NCBI RefSeq assembly: GCF_028728065.1
Contig: NZ_CP117811.1
Location: forward strand, 2,728,001 to 2,792,000
Origin: Lentisphaera profundi
GTDB lineage: Bacteria; Verrucomicrobiota; Lentisphaeria; Lentisphaerales; Lentisphaeraceae
Direction: 5' to 3'
DNA: 64,000 nt
The translations under genes and the position numbers were made by a program. Numbering within the stretch: position 1 is the first letter of the stretch; each line of letters starts with the position of its first letter. The notes beneath the pieces are model-generated. The model was not told the DNA's origin and ran no database searches. It worked only from the letters and a program-made list of their open reading frames with translations. Of this stretch, positions 54,042-62,020 are shown piece by piece.

Positions 54042-54248
54042 TTTTTGATTTAATTTCGTTTTTAATTCTGTGATTCTTTTTCTACTATCTGAAATATGTT
54101 GAAAGCCTGAAGTTAAAATCATAAGACTTCCGAAAAGAAGTAACCAACCACCAATTTTAATGGGAGAAAGAAGAAACCCTAATATAAATAAAATGACTCC
54201 CCATTTATGTCGTTTTACATATTCGTTTATAAATTCTTGTTTATTCAT
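54036..54248 (-). CDS. Small membrane protein, cassette gene
   Basis: A 70-residue protein with two hydrophobic segments (WGVILFILGFLLSPI and GWLLLFGSLMIL) and a basic C-terminal helix. It looks like the first gene of a cassette whose attC was cut short, which leaves it fused to the beta-helix cassette. Function unknown. Confidence 0.6.
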   Translation of the reverse strand: MNKQEFINEYVKRHKWGVILFILGFLLSPIKIGGWLLLFGSLMILTSGFQHISDSRKRITELKTKLNQKL

Positions 54249-54264
54249 TGTTTTATTATTGTTA

Positions 54265-54331
54265 CTCTAACGACCGAGATTAGTGAGATTTGAGCCTAAG
54301 CGAAAATCTTCACTGCAGCTCATGGTTAGGT
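54265..54331 (-). other. attC site, subtype A
   Basis: Outer arms CTAACCATGAGCTGCAG and CTCGGTCGTTAG (minus strand), with the centre GTGAAGATTTTCGCTTAGGC and CAAATCTCAC. It belongs to the 76-residue gene at 54410. Confidence 0.9.
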
Positions 54332-54409
54332 GTTTTTTTCTTTTTTCATAAAGTGTTTCAATAGTAGCAAAATTTCAGTCCATAATAGTAAAGTTACGAG
54401 GTAACAAAA

Positions 54410-54640
54410 TCAAGAGAAAATCATAATATGATTATAGTTTTTATTATGTTCGTTACTAGTGAGAGATCGGATGAAATCTTTTATTGGCATTTGGAAAACC
54501 AATGTTCCTATGAAAGTTAAGCATAATAGACAAAATATAATTGATCTTATTTTAGACTTTTCTTTATAGAAAATCTTGCATATTAAAACCAAAATTATGA
54601 TTAATGGGGTGTAATATAATGTTTGAAATAATTCTATCAT
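54410..54640 (-). CDS. Small membrane protein, cassette gene
   Basis: A 76-residue protein with hydrophobic helices at about 1-24 and 34-50 (IRSIIFCLLCLTFIGTLVF) and a short polar tail. There is no family I recognise. It is a single-gene cassette between attC sites 54265 and 54652. Confidence 0.55.
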   Translation of the reverse strand: MIELFQTLYYTPLIIILVLICKIFYKEKSKIRSIIFCLLCLTFIGTLVFQMPIKDFIRSLTSNEHNKNYNHIMIFS

Positions 54641-54651
54641 TTTTTTTTCTC

Positions 54652-54717
54652 ACCTAACGACCGAGATTAGGGATTTCGAGCGAAGCGAAGAAATTCCTCT
54701 GCAGCTCATGGTTAGAT
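54652..54717 (-). other. attC site, subtype B
   Basis: Same outer arms as subtype A, but the centre is AGGAATTTCTTCGCTTCGCT and CGAAATCCCT. The stop codon of the next gene lies in its CTAAC. Confidence 0.9.
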
Positions 54718-55086
54718 ATTGTTTTTAATCTTTATAAAACCGTCTTGAATAAACAAGTCATTTTCTTTTATCATATTGTATAAAACAGCACAGGTTGGTG
54801 CTTCGTCACAGTATGTGTAAACTGATTTATATTTTTCATAAAATTCTTTGACAGTAACATTTTTATTTTCAGATAAGATACTGAATATTTTTATTTTTGT
54901 ATGTTTTTCAGAATCAGGAGATTTCAAATATTTGGGTCCAATGATTAAAGCGGTAGAAACTATAATGGATAATCCAAGAATTATATGCCAAGAGTCTCCA
55001 AGGCGATGTGAGTCATTGACATTACAAATACAGATAAATAGTATTAAGAAGGATATTATTGTGATGGTTATGTGTATTGCTTTCAT
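54712..55086 (-). CDS. Two-helix membrane protein with a soluble C-terminal domain
   Basis: A 124-residue protein with membrane segments at 1-22 and 34-50 and a soluble C-terminal part. The latter (KIFSILSENKNVTVKEFYEKY, then NMIKENDLFIQDGFIKI) has a winged-helix-like pattern of helices and a short hairpin. Its TAA stop is inside the attC core. No name is supported. Confidence 0.6.
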   Translation of the reverse strand: MKAIHITITIISFLILFICICNVNDSHRLGDSWHIILGLSIIVSTALIIGPKYLKSPDSEKHTKIKIFSILSENKNVTVKEFYEKYKSVYTYCDEAPTCAVLYNMIKENDLFIQDGFIKIKNNI

Positions 55087-55115
55087 GTTTTTGTTTCTTT
55101 TCGTTTATTTTATTA

Positions 55116-55180
55116 TCTAACGACCGAGATTAGGGATTTCGAGCGAAGCGAAGAAATTCCTCTGCAGCTCATGGTTCGGT
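55116..55180 (-). other. attC site, subtype B
   Basis: Arms as in the other sites; the centre is subtype B. The cassette body to its right (55181-55339) has no supportable gene. Confidence 0.88.
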
Positions 55181-55339
55181 TTATTAAATATTTGTATTAG
55201 ATTTTGCGGCATGGTTTTCTACACTTGTAGGCAACCTTTTGCGTGATCTTCAAAATTCAGATTTGTTTCTTAATCGTTGATTCAAGTTCAATAGTTCTCG
55301 TGAGGTAGATAGGGCGTATGATTAGAGATTTTTTATTCT

Positions 55340-55407
55340 ACCGAACGACCGAGATTAGTGAGATTTGAGCCTAAGCGAAAATCTTCACTGCAGCTCATGG
55401 TTAGGAT
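55340..55407 (-). other. attC site, subtype A
   Basis: Subtype A centre with the common outer arms, directly after the ParE-like toxin gene stop (55410). Confidence 0.88.
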
Positions 55408-55409
55408 TT

Positions 55410-55706
55410 TCAGTCTTCCAACCTGTGTTTAATAAATGTTGGGTTTTGCCTTACATCTAATACAGAATGAATATAAATAATTTCCTCATCATGAGAATAA
55501 TAAATTGCGTATGGGAAAGTTCTTGATAACATTCTAAAGTACTTTCCATAAAATTTTTGTTGAATGCCGTAATAAATTATCAAAGAGTCAATAGAAGAAA
55601 AGAGAGAGTCTAAAAAATACTCTCCAACTCCTGGTTCTTGTTCCTCGTAAAAGTTATACCCGTTAATTAAATCTTGTGATGCATCTTCAGCGATTTTCAC
55701 TTTCAT
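55410..55706 (-). CDS. RelE/ParE-family toxin
   Basis: A 98-residue protein with the ParE/RelE pattern: an N-terminal MKVKIAEDASQDLINGYNFYEEQEPGVGEYFLDSL, the central GKYFRMLSRTFPYAIYY, and the end IIYIHSVLDVRQNPTFIKHRL with the typical R-X-P near the C-terminus. It overlaps the antitoxin by 4 bp. The family inhibits gyrase or cleaves mRNA; which of these applies is not predictable. The pair is one cassette. Confidence 0.85.
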   Translation of the reverse strand: MKVKIAEDASQDLINGYNFYEEQEPGVGEYFLDSLFSSIDSLIIYYGIQQKFYGKYFRMLSRTFPYAIYYSHDEEIIYIHSVLDVRQNPTFIKHRLED

Positions 55707-55906
55707 TTACAGGAATTCCTGATAGCTTTTTTTGCATCACTCCAATCAATAAATTTTTCATTTCCTTCTCGTGCTTTTAAAACTTCTTTATGCCATGGTG
55801 GAGATTGAACTCCCTCTTGAGAATTTTGCAGTTCATTCCAAAGTTGTTCCATAGTCATAAGTTTTTCACTTAAAGACATTTGCTTTATTTCTGCTAGTAC
55901 ATTCAT
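55703..55906 (-). CDS. Antitoxin, addiction-module component family
   Basis: A 67-residue protein: MNVLAEIKQMSLSEKLMTME and QLWNELQ, then PPWHKEVLKAREGNEKFIDWSDAKKAIR. This matches the putative addiction-module component (TIGR02574-type) antitoxins. It precedes and overlaps the toxin gene. Confidence 0.82.
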   Translation of the reverse strand: MNVLAEIKQMSLSEKLMTMEQLWNELQNSQEGVQSPPWHKEVLKAREGNEKFIDWSDAKKAIRNSCK

Positions 55907-55979
55907 GATTTAACCCGTTTTAATTATTTCTAATTTAATAGCTTTTTGAATATATAACAATTGATTCCTATTTATTATA

Positions 55980-56047
55980 TCCTAACGACCGAGATTAGTG
56001 AGATTTGAGCCTAAGCGAGAATCTTCACTGCAGCTCATGGTTCTGTA
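55980..56047 (-). other. attC site, subtype A
   Basis: Common arms with subtype A centre (AATCTTCAC), here with GCGAGAATC instead of GCGAAAATC. Confidence 0.9.
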
Positions 56048-56211
56048 TTTGTTTCTTTTCATTTTTTTATTTCTATAAGACTATTGCTGACTTCGCATAA
56101 TTCTAAATTGAGGATTCTACTTTTGCTCTAGAATCTCTAGGTTCCGATAAGATTAAATTCGTGCATCCGCGATTTATTGGATCGTCGTTTCTTCCATTAT
56201 TATTTATTCCT
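56048..56211 (-). repeat. ORF-less cassette body, copy 1
   Basis: About 160 bp beginning CTGTATTTGTTTCTTTTCAT. Near-identical bodies are at 61797-61953 and 62021-62184. No ORF longer than a few codons starts within it. Confidence 0.85.
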
Positions 56212-56277
56212 ACAGAACGACCGAGATTAGGGATTTCGAGCGAAGCGAAGAAATTCCTCTGCAGCTCATGGTTAGGG
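56212..56277 (-). other. attC site, subtype B
   Basis: Subtype B centre (AGAAATTCCTCTGCAGC on the plus strand). It belongs to the cassette carrying the 124-residue protein. Confidence 0.9.
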
Positions 56278-56316
56278 TTCCCCCATCTTAGATCTAAGTT
56301 TTTTGTTGATGTTTGG

Positions 56317-56691
56317 TCAAGTATCAAAGACACCTTCCCATGAATCCCCAATTAATTTTTGGTTGAGATATACGTCGACTTCATCATAGCCTGGTTCTGG
56401 ATATACAACTACATTTTGGTCTTCTAATGTTTCTATATCCCAGTAAAAGTCTGATCCCACATTTTTTGCAATAAGTGTAAATGTTTCACCTGTTTTTAGA
56501 GGGAATATATGTGAAATAGGTTCGATGCTTACAATAATTTCTTTTAGATTATCAGGGCAGGTTATCTTTGTTTGTTGATCAGATAATGGTAAAGGTCTTT
56601 TATACTCTTGATTAGAGTCTCTTTTACCTTGTATGAATAACAGCAATATTGGTATGCCTATGACGATTATGAGTACTAATATTATATTCAT
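56317..56691 (-). CDS. Membrane-anchored cassette protein
   Basis: A 124-residue protein with an N-terminal hydrophobic segment (IILVLIIVIGIPILLLFI), then a beta-rich domain (EIIVSIEPISHIFPLKTGETFTLIAKN and the acidic end DEVDVYLNQKLIGDSWEG). It is probably periplasmic or at the membrane surface. Family not recognised. Confidence 0.6.
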   Translation of the reverse strand: MNIILVLIIVIGIPILLLFIQGKRDSNQEYKRPLPLSDQQTKITCPDNLKEIIVSIEPISHIFPLKTGETFTLIAKNVGSDFYWDIETLEDQNVVVYPEPGYDEVDVYLNQKLIGDSWEGVFDT

Positions 56692-56713
56692 GTTTATGCT
56701 TTTTATTTTTATA

Positions 56714-56772
56714 CCCTAACGTCTAGCTCTCGGACGGCGTACCCGCCGTTCGCGAGCAGCTAATGGTTGGTG
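56714..56772 (-). other. attC site, divergent type
   Basis: The plus strand reads CCCTAACGTCTAGCTCTCGG, ACGGCGTACCCGCCGT and GAGCAGCTAATGGTTGG. Arms and stems differ from subtypes A and B. It serves the GC-richer gene 56833-57357. Confidence 0.8.
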
Positions 56773-56832
56773 TTGTCATTTGCGTCTTGTCAGGGATACA
56801 ATTCTTGCCTCAACCAGCGACCTGTTTCGCGT

Positions 56833-57357
56833 TCACGGACCGGCCGGTCGCTGCCGTACCTTCATTCCGACGGCAAAGCACACCCCCAAAAGCCCTGCCA
56901 GCAATGGTAGCGACGATAAGCACAGGAAGATCCACTTAAAGAGTGTTGACTTGTCGTCGCCAGTATCGAAGGCGGGTATGACATAGACCCCATCGATAGG
57001 ATATACCTGGATGCTCTGACCTTCGGAGATCCTCTCATAGACGATGCCTGTAACTCCCCTGGTAACAGGACCGATCGTAGCGACTTCCATATCTACCCAG
57101 TAGTCACGGTCTATCTTGGTTCGTTTCTTCACCCCAATTCCCGTGGTACGTTTGGTTTTCTCATATCGCTTGCGAACGACTTTGGCCTCCAGCGGGTCAA
57201 TCTGGCCGGTTGCTACAATCTTTTTTCGCGACGCCCATTTTTCCTGGTCCTCGGAGACGGTATTGAAGAAATCATATACCATGTATGCAATGAGTGACCC
57301 CACGCAAATGAAAACGAGCGAGCCGAAAAGAAGAAAGTTACTCAGGTAATTCTTCAT
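56833..57357 (-). CDS. DUF3592-like two-helix membrane protein, GC-rich cassette
   Basis: A 174-residue protein with a hydrophobic helix at about 5-25, a basic middle (KVVRKRYEKTKRTTGIGVKKR), a beta-rich region and a second helix near the C-terminus (WIFLCLSSLPLLAGLLGVCFAVGM). The layout recalls DUF3592. Codon use is GC-richer than in neighbouring cassettes, which fits a separate origin together with its unlike attC. Confidence 0.6.
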   Translation of the reverse strand: MKNYLSNFLLFGSLVFICVGSLIAYMVYDFFNTVSEDQEKWASRKKIVATGQIDPLEAKVVRKRYEKTKRTTGIGVKKRTKIDRDYWVDMEVATIGPVTRGVTGIVYERISEGQSIQVYPIDGVYVIPAFDTGDDKSTLFKWIFLCLSSLPLLAGLLGVCFAVGMKVRQRPAGP

Positions 57358-57476
57358 TCTTTATCTAATCTTCTCGTTTTCTTGGTCAGTCCTGCACGCC
57401 AGCCCAATCGTTGCAGCACGTTTACCCTCCGACTTCCCCATTTAAGCTTCGCTTGGTCTACAGTGGGCATATTTTC

Positions 57477-57588
57477 GTCCAACGTTCGAGTTGAGCTGTG
57501 TTCGAGCCTAAGCGAGAAGATCAGTTCAACGTTCGAGTTGAGCTGTGTTCGAGCCTAAGCGAGAAGATCAGTTCCAACGATTGGTTGT
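57477..57588 (-). other. attC-like site with a 47-bp tandem duplication
   Basis: The unit CAACGTTCGAGTTGAGCTGT to GATCAGTT occurs twice (57480-57526 and 57527-57573), followed by CCAACGATTGGTTGTAC. It looks like a subtype-A-related site whose left arm was doubled. Confidence 0.7.
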
Positions 57589-57840
57589 ACTTGGTTTCAA
57601 TTATTGATGGGTCCATATTTTCTATGGTGCTAAACTAAGTGTTTTTGTCTTGTTAAACAAGGTAACATTAGCGATGTAGTCACCGTGATTAGGCGCTTTT
57701 TATAGAGTTCAAAAGTTTTGAGAAGCAGTAGTCTTACATTTCTATGGATTTGAGTGCTTGTTGTCTTATAAAAAGAGCTAAATAGCCACTTTTGATATAA
57801 GTGCTTTTTGTCAGGGAGCCTGAACGCTCTGATTGGACTC

Positions 57841-59010
57841 TTATGCATGTAATTTCCCCCTTCTATAATGAAAGAGTATTGGTGGAGGTCTTTCATTTTG
57901 AAGGTCATTTCCACGTTTAAAATCACTATTACCACAGCAATCACAGACTTTGGGTTGCCAAGCTTCATCTTTGAATCTTTCGTTAGCTTTGAATTCTTTT
58001 AGTAGTTCAGCAAAGAGTATCTTACAGTATTCCTTACTGGTAGTTCGTTGAGCTCCTGCAAAAAGGCCATAAAATCTTGATCTCCGAAATCCTTTAGGAA
58101 GTACATGCTGCATAAATCTTCTGATGAATTCCTGGGGTTTCATTCTGATATCTTTATGTCGAGCAATTCCTTTCTCGTCCAAATCTTTATAATCTTTGAT
58201 ATCAAAACTTATGAATGAATTTTCAACTGCCGTAATTCTACTGTTCGCTATTGCACTTCGATAAACATAACGACTCAAGTACTCGACCACTACTTCAGCT
58301 CCTGAGAATGGTTTTTGGATATTGACGACCCAAGATTTTCCTTCGATGATTTTATATATTTCAGTGAAATCTTGTGTGTTAACTAACTTCTTATGTTTAT
58401 AGAGACTCTTGAGTTTTCGGAGAAATCGTTTTTTGAATTCTGCGGAGGCTTCAAAAATGTCAAATAAATAATCTTCTCTTCCTGCTTTCCATGTTCCATC
58501 TTTTTTCATTCCTCCACTTGTGACCAATATATGTACGTGAGGATGGAGGCATAAATCTTGGCCCCAGGTATGAAGTGTCGCTATAATTACAGGTATTGAA
58601 TCATGATATTTTTTACTCAGGTGAAGTAAGCTATCTGCAGCAGTTCTGAACAGTAAATTATAAATTTCTCGTTGGTTAAATCTTGCGATAGGATTCAGTT
58701 CATGGGGCAGAGTGAAAATGCTGTGAAAATAAGATACAGGGAGTAATTCATCGAGTCGTTCATTTAACCATCTTCTTCGACGTATTCCCTGACACATTGG
58801 ACAATTGGTATTCCCGCATGAATTATAGACGGGTCGTTCACTTCCGCATTTACAACATACTTCATTATGTCCTCCAAGATAGGCTGTCCGGCACATAGCT
58901 ATATCTTGTAGTGTTTTTCGTTGTTCTTTTAATAAAGAATGATTGCCTTCATAAGTTTGACCAAAACGTCTGAAGATTTCTCCCACACTATGTTCTGTTC
59001 TCGTTTCCAT
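57841..59010 (-). CDS. IS91-family transposase
   Basis: About 389 residues. The N-terminal zinc-binding domain shows CCKCGSERPVYNSCGNTNCPMCQG. The Y-type rolling-circle core has the histidine motif CLHPHVHILVTSGG and the tyrosine motif VVEYLSRYVYRSAIANSRI. The enzyme moves by rolling-circle replication without inverted ends. The ATG at 59010 has AGAGG upstream. It lies in one interval between two attC sites, so it either entered the array or was captured with it. Confidence 0.9.
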   Translation of the reverse strand: METRTEHSVGEIFRRFGQTYEGNHSLLKEQRKTLQDIAMCRTAYLGGHNEVCCKCGSERPVYNSCGNTNCPMCQGIRRRRWLNERLDELLPVSYFHSIFTLPHELNPIARFNQREIYNLLFRTAADSLLHLSKKYHDSIPVIIATLHTWGQDLCLHPHVHILVTSGGMKKDGTWKAGREDYLFDIFEASAEFKKRFLRKLKSLYKHKKLVNTQDFTEIYKIIEGKSWVVNIQKPFSGAEVVVEYLSRYVYRSAIANSRITAVENSFISFDIKDYKDLDEKGIARHKDIRMKPQEFIRRFMQHVLPKGFRRSRFYGLFAGAQRTTSKEYCKILFAELLKEFKANERFKDEAWQPKVCDCCGNSDFKRGNDLQNERPPPILFHYRRGKLHA

Positions 59011-59099
59011 CTTTCTTACCTCTGTATAGATAAGAAATAACATCAATCTTTATATGTCAAATTAGTGTTTAAATTAGGTTCATTTTTTCCATTATTTTA

Positions 59100-59167
59100 G
59101 TACAACGACCGAGATCAGGGATTTCTGAGCGAAGCGAAGAAATTCCTCTGCAGCTCATGGTTCGATT
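59100..59167 (-). other. attC site, subtype B
   Basis: Common arms and subtype B centre with two substitutions (GATCAGGG, TTTCTGAGC). It serves the YefM-YoeB cassette. Confidence 0.88.
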
Positions 59168-59421
59168 TAGTAATGATGCCTAGCCTGTATTAGAATTAAA
59201 TTGTTGTCTAATATTTTATAAACTAATCTGTGTTCATCTGTAATTCTTCTAGAGCAGTAACCAGATAGTGTATTTCTCAAAATCTCAGGCTTTCCTAATC
59301 CATCATTTGGGTTTCGTTCAATATCTTTGATCAAAAGATTGATTCGTTTTAAGATTTTTTTATCTTGCTTTTGCCAATATAAATAATCTTCCCATGCTTT
59401 AGTCGAGAATGTTATTTTCAT
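59167..59421 (-). CDS. YoeB/Txe-family toxin
   Basis: An 84-residue protein with the YoeB pattern: FSTKAWEDYLYWQKQDKKILKRINLLIKDIERNP, GLGKPEILR, GYCSRRITDEHRLVY and the end ARHHY. The terminal His-His-Tyr is typical. It overlaps the antitoxin by 4 bp and is a ribosome-dependent mRNA interferase by family knowledge. Confidence 0.93.
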   Translation of the reverse strand: MKITFSTKAWEDYLYWQKQDKKILKRINLLIKDIERNPNDGLGKPEILRNTLSGYCSRRITDEHRLVYKILDNNLILIQARHHY

Positions 59422-59669
59422 TCAATTAAATCTCGTTCTACACCACCGCCATTTTCAATTTCATAAATTGATTCAAGTAGTCTTTTAGCATTTTTAGGAC
59501 TACGCAGTAAGTAACTTGTTTCTTCCATTGCACTGTAATCTTCGAGAGAAATCATAACAACAGATCTTTCTCTTTTGCTAGTGATGATTACTGGATCATG
59601 GTTGTTACATACAGTCTCCATAGTTTTAGCTAGATTTTGTCTAGCTTCTGTATATGTCATTGCATTCAT
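59418..59669 (-). CDS. YefM/Phd-family antitoxin
   Basis: About 83 residues: MNAMTYTEARQNLAKTMETV, DPVIITSKRERSVVMISLED, matching YefM/Phd. The ATG at 59669 has GGAG six bases upstream; a frame extends four codons further. The antitoxin comes first, then the toxin, as usual. Confidence 0.9.
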   Translation of the reverse strand: MNAMTYTEARQNLAKTMETVCNNHDPVIITSKRERSVVMISLEDYSAMEETSYLLRSPKNAKRLLESIYEIENGGGVERDLIE

Positions 59670-59751
59670 TTTGAACTCCACTTAGTTAAGTACATGATAA
59701 CGTACACCTAATTGTTGTTTATAGCAATGGTGCATTGATTTTTATTTTCTA

Positions 59752-59818
59752 TCGAACGACCGAGATTAGTGAGATTTGAGCCTAGGCGAGAATCTTCACT
59801 GCAGCTCATGGTTAGGTC
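59752..59818 (-). other. attC site, subtype A
   Basis: Subtype A centre, here with CTAGGCGAGAATC. It serves the 123-residue protein beginning at 60191. Confidence 0.9.
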
Positions 59819-59819
59819 T

Positions 59820-60191
59820 TTACCAGTTTTCTGATTCAGATACAATTTGAAATTCGTCTTCATAATAAATAATTCCTGGTTCATCTGTAGTTAGAATTCT
59901 AACATGTTTACCATAGTCTTCTAGTAAGGATTTAATTTCCCAGAATTTATCAATAAAGACTTTTGAAGAATCTTTGAACCAACTTATTGCATCATTGTTT
60001 AATTCATGTGTTTCATATGGGGGACATGGTAAATTATCGTTCAACCATTCAAATGTTTCTTCAATAAAATCTATTTCGAATTGATGTAGTTCAGACTCTT
60101 CTTTCAAAAACCTTAATTCAGTAATTAAGCCAGTTTGAATAGTTGGACTCTCTTGATTGGTCCCGACAACAAATCGTATGTAATTGTTCAT
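59820..60191 (-). CDS. Acidic soluble cassette protein
   Basis: A 123-residue acidic protein (EEETFEWLNDNLPCPPYETHEL and a C-terminal TTDEPGIIYYEDEFQIVSESENW), probably cytoplasmic, with no membrane helix. The stop lies one base beyond the attC end. No family recognised. Confidence 0.6.
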   Translation of the reverse strand: MNNYIRFVVGTNQESPTIQTGLITELRFLKEESELHQFEIDFIEETFEWLNDNLPCPPYETHELNNDAISWFKDSSKVFIDKFWEIKSLLEDYGKHVRILTTDEPGIIYYEDEFQIVSESENW

Positions 60192-60201
60192 TTTAATATC
60201 T

Positions 60202-60268
60202 GACCTAACGTCTAAGCTGAGGGAGATTGAGCCTTAGCGAAAATCTTCCTTCCGGCTTTTTGTTAGGT
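60202..60268 (-). other. attC site, divergent outer arms
   Basis: Plus strand CCTAACGTCTAAGC, AGGGAGATTGAGCCTTAGCG, AAAATCTTCC and GGCTTTTTGTTAGG. The centre resembles subtype A, but the arms match neither subtype. Confidence 0.85.
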
Positions 60269-60535
60269 GTTTTCTATTTCTTTTCTGATGTTCGTTTTTA
60301 ACTTCTTAGCAAGATCATTATCTATGTCTAATTTCAAAATTCTGTTGATTAGATCCATAGATTCAATATAATTCTGATTTTTGTACTCAGTGACTAGTTT
60401 CATTTCTAGTTCGTTTATGGGATTTTTACTTTTTTGTCTTTCTATTTTATTCTTTCTTCTCTTTAGAGATCTGAAAAAATACATGACTATGAGTAGTCCG
60501 ATAAATAGAATTGGTATGATGAGTATAAAATTCAT
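60263..60535 (-). CDS. Single-helix membrane protein, cassette gene
   Basis: A 90-residue protein with one hydrophobic N-terminal segment (FILIIPILFIGLLIVMYFF) and a basic cytoplasmic helix (RSLKRRKNKIERQKSKNP). The rest is a helical repeat-like region (NYIESMDLINRILKLDIDND). Its stop is inside the attC. Confidence 0.55.
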   Translation of the reverse strand: MNFILIIPILFIGLLIVMYFFRSLKRRKNKIERQKSKNPINELEMKLVTEYKNQNYIESMDLINRILKLDIDNDLAKKLKTNIRKEIENT

Positions 60536-60545
60536 TATTAATGTT

Positions 60546-60612
60546 CACCTAACGACCGAGATTAGTGAGATTCGAGCCTTGGCGAGAATCTTCACTGCAG
60601 CTCATGGTTAGT
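60546..60612 (-). other. attC site, subtype A
   Basis: Subtype A centre with GCCTTGGCGAGAATC. The stop of the 83-residue gene lies in its CTAAC. Confidence 0.9.
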
Positions 60613-60859
60613 CTTTGTTTGATTTTGTGTTGTTTGACTCTAAATGTTCTTTTTTGTTGTCTATCTTTCGTTCAATTAATTTCATGCATTTTAGGAATAA
60701 AAAAATTGATATAATTATAGAAATAATAAAAGCTATAGAAGAATTGTTTTTAAATCCGATGAGTTCAAAAAACCTTTGTACTAGGCTCGTAATTCCTTTC
60801 ATTATTGGTAATGATAAAACAATAAGAATTAGGTATAAGATGTCTTTATTTAATTTCAT
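60608..60859 (-). CDS. Small membrane protein, cassette gene
   Basis: An 83-residue protein with two hydrophobic segments (LYLILIVLSLPIMKGI and SIAFIISIIISIFLFLKCM) and a charged tail (EHLESNNTKSNKD). The stop is within the attC core. Function unknown. Confidence 0.55.
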   Translation of the reverse strand: MKLNKDILYLILIVLSLPIMKGITSLVQRFFELIGFKNNSSIAFIISIIISIFLFLKCMKLIERKIDNKKEHLESNNTKSNKD

Positions 60860-60868
60860 TTTTATTAT

Positions 60869-60935
60869 TGACTAACGACCGAGATTAGGGATTTCGAGCG
60901 AAGCGAAGAAATTCCTCTGCAGCTCATGGTTAGTC
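60869..60935 (-). other. attC site, subtype B
   Basis: Common arms, with subtype B centre GGGATTTCGAGCGAAGCGAA. Confidence 0.9.
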
Positions 60936-60942
60936 TTGTTTT

Positions 60943-61302
60943 TTATTTTATACCCCAAAACCATATTTTTTGATTGTCATCCGTTTCTATCGAATAGTCA
61001 CCAATATCATTTTGGATTATTTTTATAGCTTTGGTTAACTCATTTTTGAGTTTATCATTGATATGAATTTCAATCGTTTCATTTATGATTTTTATCTTTG
61101 AATCTTCTGATTGCACTATATTTAAATATTTATAACGGCTGATTTCTGTGCCATTATTGGGTACGGATAATTCATCATCTGTAATAGATTCGATATTTAT
61201 CGTTTTATTAGAGGTCAATTCTCTCATGAATTTTTCATTTGCATACATATGAAAACCATTGAATGATTTACCACTATTTTTATATTTCCAGATTTTGATC
61301 AT
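60943..61302 (-). CDS. Soluble cassette protein
   Basis: A 119-residue protein with an Asn/Ile/Lys-rich composition and no membrane helix (MIKIWKYKNSGKSFNGFHMY, then IKIINETIEIHINDKLKNEL, ending KIWFWGIK). It appears cytoplasmic. No family recognised. Confidence 0.55.
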   Translation of the reverse strand: MIKIWKYKNSGKSFNGFHMYANEKFMRELTSNKTINIESITDDELSVPNNGTEISRYKYLNIVQSEDSKIKIINETIEIHINDKLKNELTKAIKIIQNDIGDYSIETDDNQKIWFWGIK

Positions 61303-61315
61303 ATTTTTTATTATT

Positions 61316-61382
61316 GACTAACGACCGAGATTAGTGAGATTTGAGCCTAAGCGAAAATCTTCACTGCAGCTCATGGTTAGTC
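61316..61382 (-). other. attC site, subtype A
   Basis: Perfect subtype A site between the 119- and 107-residue genes. Confidence 0.92.
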
Positions 61383-61394
61383 TTTTGTTCATTT

Positions 61395-61718
61395 CTACAT
61401 ACTCCATGTGATTTTGGTAAGAGGCATGAAATATGTGAACCCAATTACGGATAAATATAATATCTCTAAACTTGTTATTATTTCATAAATCAAATCTTTC
61501 TTTTTGTCGTCAAATTTAAAATGGGAAATAAGAGTAATAATAGAAAATAATATTGGTAATATAAAACCATATTTTGTTCCAACTATCGTGATATCTGGAA
61601 GAGGCTCACCTTCTAAGACTTTACTCCAAAGGAATAACATTGTTCTTCCCGTACCAAATGTGCATATAGCAGCTATGAGACTTAGAATTGATAATGGTAT
61701 GAGTTTTTTCGATTTCAT
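61395..61718 (-). CDS. Multi-helix membrane protein, cassette gene
   Basis: A 107-residue protein with three or four hydrophobic segments (IPLSILSLIAAICTFGTG, YGFILPILFSIITLI and IITSLEILYLSVIGFTYF). Not recognised. Confidence 0.55.
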   Translation of the reverse strand: MKSKKLIPLSILSLIAAICTFGTGRTMLFLWSKVLEGEPLPDITIVGTKYGFILPILFSIITLISHFKFDDKKKDLIYEIITSLEILYLSVIGFTYFMPLTKITWSM

Positions 61719-61729
61719 TTTTTTATTTG

Positions 61730-61796
61730 ACTAACGACCGAGATTAGTGAGATTTGAGCCTAGGCGAAAATCTTCACTGCAGCTCATGGTTCTGTT
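61730..61796 (-). other. attC site, subtype A
   Basis: Subtype A with CTAGGCGAAAATC. It serves ORF-less cassette copy 2. Confidence 0.9.
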
Positions 61797-61953
61797 TCTT
61801 TTCATTTTTTTATTTCTATAAGATTATTGCTGAATTCGCATAATTCTAAATTGAGGATTCGACTTTTGCTCTAGAATTTCTAGGTTCAGATAAGATTAAA
61901 TGTGTGCATCTGCGATTCTTTGGACTCTCGTTTCTTACCCTATAATTTATTAT
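61797..61953 (-). repeat. ORF-less cassette body, copy 2
   Basis: About 157 bp, roughly 90% identical to copies 1 and 3 by eye. Confidence 0.85.
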
Positions 61954-62020
61954 ACAGAACGACCGAGATTAGTGAGATTTGAGCCTAAGCGAAAATCTTC
62001 ACTGCAGCTCATGGTTCTGT
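61954..62020 (-). other. attC site, subtype A
   Basis: Subtype A, serving ORF-less cassette copy 3. Confidence 0.9.

Noticed and set aside
56103-56351. 82-codon minus-strand ORF crossing an attC
   Set aside because: It spans an attC site and parts of two cassettes, so it is an accidental frame through the subtype B site and the ORF-less body.
57630-57968. 112-codon minus-strand ORF downstream of the IS91 transposase
   Set aside because: It overlaps the 3' end of the transposase gene in another frame, has an unusual composition and no recognisable domain; the transposase is certain.
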